Below, in pieces: positions 3,943 to 5,240 of a stretch of DNA of 5,240 bases. The stretch lies in the NCBI GenBank assembly GCA_012518475.1, contig JAAYSB010000102.1, positions 1-5,240 of the forward strand, written 5' to 3'. The notes under the pieces were generated by a model that was not told the origin of the DNA, did not search any database, and worked only from the letters and a program-made list of their open reading frames with translations. Position 1 is the stretch's first letter, and every line of letters begins with the position of its first letter. This stretch comes from Intrasporangiaceae bacterium. Lineage in GTDB: Bacteria; Actinomycetota; Actinomycetes; Actinomycetales; Dermatophilaceae. The translations under genes were made by a program, and so were the position numbers.

Positions 3943-5240
3943 ATGGATGACGGCATGAATTTCGGAAACGGGGGTGGCCGCCGTGGAGGGGCCGCCTCAA
4001 TCGACCCCGCAGACCGCGCGCAGCTCGCCGAGAGCCCCGTCGCGGCGAGCCGGGTCATCGCACTCTTCCGTCCGCACTGGCGGACGATGTCAGTCGTCAC
4101 GGCGATCATCGTCGCGACCTCGATCATCTCGATGGCCCAGCCGTTCCTCGTGCGGGCGGCCATCGACGACGCACTGCCGAACCAGGATGTCCGGCTGCTG
4201 CTCTGGCTCGTCGGCGGCATGCTCGCCGTGGCCACCACGACCTCGCTCCTCGGCGTGGTCCAGACCTGGATGTCGACCGGCGTCGGCCAGCGCGTCATGC
4301 ACGAGCTGCGGACCAAGGTATTCGCGCACCTGCAGCGCCAGTCGATGTCGTTCTTCACCCGCACCCGCGGCGGCGAGGTTCAGTCCCGCCTCATCAACGA
4401 CATCAGCGGTATGCAGGGAGTCGTCACCACGACCGCCACCTCGATCGCCTCGAACGTCACGACCGCTGTCGCGACGGCGGTGGCCATGGTGGCCCTGTCC
4501 TGGCGGCTCTCGCTGCTCTCGCTCCTCGTCATTCCGCCGGCGGTCTATCTGACCCGCCGCGTCGCCCTGCTGCGCCGCGAGATCACCGCGCGCAAACAGC
4601 GTGAGCTCGCCACCCTGCACTCTCAGGTCGAGGAGGGGCTGTCGGTGAGCGGCATCCTGCTCACCAAGACCCTCGGCGCCGGCGCGACCGCATCGTCCCG
4701 GTTCGCCGACACCTCGGACCGACTCGTCGGCCTCGAGCTGCGCAGCCAGCTCGCCGGACGCTGGCGGATGGCAACGATGCAGATCATCTTCGCGGCCATC
4801 CCCGCGATCATCTATCTCGCAGCCGGCTTCCCCGCGACCGCTGGTGGGATGACCATCGGCACGCTCGTGGCCTTCACCGCGCTGCAGTCCCAGCTGTTCC
4901 GCCCGCTCATGGGCATCCTCAACATCGGCGCCCAGTGGATCGCCTCGATGGCGCTGTTCTCGCGGATCTTCGGATACCTCGACCTCGTGGCCGAGGTGCC
5001 GGAGCCGGTGGAGCCGGTGTCCCTCGATGTCGAGGCCGTGCGGGGCGAGGTGCGCTTCGAGGACGTGACCTTCGCCTACGCCGACGGTGAGCGCCCGGCG
5101 CTGGACTCGATCGACCTCGTCGTGCCTGCCGGCTCGTCGCTGGCCCTGGTCGGGGACACCGGCTCGGGCAAGTCGACGCTCGCGTCGACGATCGCGGGCC
5201 ACCCGAAGTACACCGTCACGAGCGGATCCATCACCCTCGA
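3943..5240 (+). CDS. ABC exporter half-transporter (TMD-NBD), cut by the right edge, with SufC-like sequence after Walker A
   Basis: There are 432 residues in view, with no stop before the edge. A Gly/Arg-rich N terminus (1-35) leads into a type I exporter membrane domain. Hydrophobic segments lie near residues 50-74, 85-110, 165-188, 189-205, 270-292 and 303-330; FFTRTRGGEVQSRLINDI (137-154) is the usual intracellular loop before TM3. The nucleotide-binding domain starts near 367 with an A-loop Tyr (Y379) and Walker A GDTGSGKST (404-412). Such proteins form homo- or heterodimers in the inner membrane and export drugs, lipids or peptides using ATP. The divergent MarR gene suggests inducible multidrug efflux. 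From about residue 413 the sequence no longer looks like an exporter and matches SufC (see the separate entry), so the 3' end may be chimeric. Q-loop, signature, Walker B and H-loop are outside the window. Confidence 0.9.
   Translation, partial: MDDGMNFGNGGGRRGGAASIDPADRAQLAESPVAASRVIALFRPHWRTMSVVTAIIVATSIISMAQPFLVRAAIDDALPNQDVRLLLWLVGGMLAVATTTSLLGVVQTWMSTGVGQRVMHELRTKVFAHLQRQSMSFFTRTRGGEVQSRLINDISGMQGVVTTTATSIASNVTTAVATAVAMVALSWRLSLLSLLVIPPAVYLTRRVALLRREITARKQRELATLHSQVEEGLSVSGILLTKTLGAGATASSRFADTSDRLVGLELRSQLAGRWRMATMQIIFAAIPAIIYLAAGFPATAGGMTIGTLVAFTALQSQLFRPLMGILNIGAQWIASMALFSRIFGYLDLVAEVPEPVEPVSLDVEAVRGEVRFEDVTFAYADGERPALDSIDLVVPAGSSLALVGDTGSGKSTLASTIAGHPKYTVTSGSITL
5173..5196 (+). repeat. 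Tandem 12-nt near-repeat right after Walker A
   Basis: TCGACGCTCGCG (5173-5184) is followed directly by TCGACGATCGCG (5185-5196), differing at one base, encoding STLASTIA. It sits exactly where the protein changes from exporter-like to SufC-like. It may simply be SufC coding sequence, but short repeats here could also aid mis-assembly or recombination. Confidence 0.5.
5179..5240 (+). other. SufC-like segment fused in frame to the ABC exporter (possible chimeric join)
   Basis: After Walker A the residues read L-A-S-T-IAGHPKY-T-VTSG-S-ITL (413-432). The combination IAGHPKY then VTSG then ITL directly after GSGKST is characteristic of SufC, the soluble ATPase of the SUF Fe-S cluster assembly system, including actinobacterial SufC. 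Exporter NBDs normally continue here with an R/L-Y-D-P-x-x-G type sequence before the Q-loop. The residues just before Walker A (ALVGDTGSGK) and the whole upstream part are exporter-like; SufC would have IMGPNGSGK. The switch therefore lies inside or just after the conserved Walker A codons, about 5161-5184. Confidence 0.7.

Noticed and set aside
3402..4364. Minus-strand frame that would extend MarR by about 170 residues
   Set aside because: The extension is antisense to the ABC exporter and crosses the shared promoter region. MarR has its normal length from ATG 3860.
4090..5202. Long minus-strand frame opposite the ABC exporter
   Set aside because: It encodes only R/G/D/H-rich low-complexity sequence, typical of the antisense of GC-rich coding DNA, with no recognisable domain.
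1..5240. CRISPR arrays, tRNA/rRNA genes, insertion sequences, attachment sites, riboswitches
   Set aside because: No spaced direct repeats, cloverleaf-like segments, transposase or integrase sequence, or known riboswitch cores were recognised. The only repeats are the hairpin pair and short in-gene tandems.

Overview
The window is GC-rich (roughly two thirds G+C by eye), with strong G/C preference at third codon positions, AAGGAG-type ribosome binding sites and GTG start use. The protein families and these traits point to an actinomycete (Actinomycetota), possibly Micrococcales; the exact taxon cannot be fixed from sequence alone. Both ends cut genes, so this could be a piece of a chromosome or a complete draft or metagenome contig.

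Layout. (1) 1-1209 holds two divergent IclR-family regulators: the N-terminal part of one on the minus strand (running off the left edge from a start at 329) and a complete one on the plus strand (415-1209). The 85-nt gap between them carries a small dyad. (2) 1210-1322 is a convergent gap almost filled by a 56-nt imperfect palindrome, probably a bidirectional terminator. (3) 1323-3182 is a minus-strand cluster transcribed right to left: a [2Fe-2S] plant-type ferredoxin of XylT type, then a catechol 2,3-dioxygenase (XylE/C23O type, all expected metal and acid-base residues present), then a GlcG/HbpS-family (DUF336) protein. Ferredoxin and dioxygenase are 2 nt apart; the GlcG/HbpS gene follows after a 79-nt gap holding a 14-bp all-G/C hairpin. 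(4) 3183-3401 is non-coding and contains a second, shorter hairpin that shares its core sequence with the 1217-1272 palindrome, plus a dyad that could be an operator. (5) 3402-3860 is a MarR-family regulator (minus), and 3943-5240 is a divergent ABC exporter half-transporter (plus, cut by the right edge). Their shared 82-nt promoter region contains a perfect GTTACC-N9-GGTAAC inverted repeat.

How it fits together. The middle cluster is the ring-cleavage step of a meta pathway: C23O opens catechol to 2-hydroxymuconic semialdehyde, and XylT-type ferredoxins re-reduce C23O iron that has been oxidised during turnover. One or both IclR regulators may control it, but this is inference. No downstream meta-pathway enzyme or upstream ring hydroxylase is in view. 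The MarR/ABC pair looks like a self-contained, drug- or solvent-responsive efflux module.

The most unusual point is at the right edge. The ABC gene reads as a normal exporter up to its Walker A motif (G404-T412), then continues in frame with a stretch (IAGHPKY...VTSG.ITL) characteristic of SufC, the Fe-S assembly ATPase. The likeliest explanation is an assembly join across the conserved Walker A sequence; a real recombinant gene is the less likely alternative. I do not see a clearly novel defence system, CRISPR array, RNA gene or mobile element.
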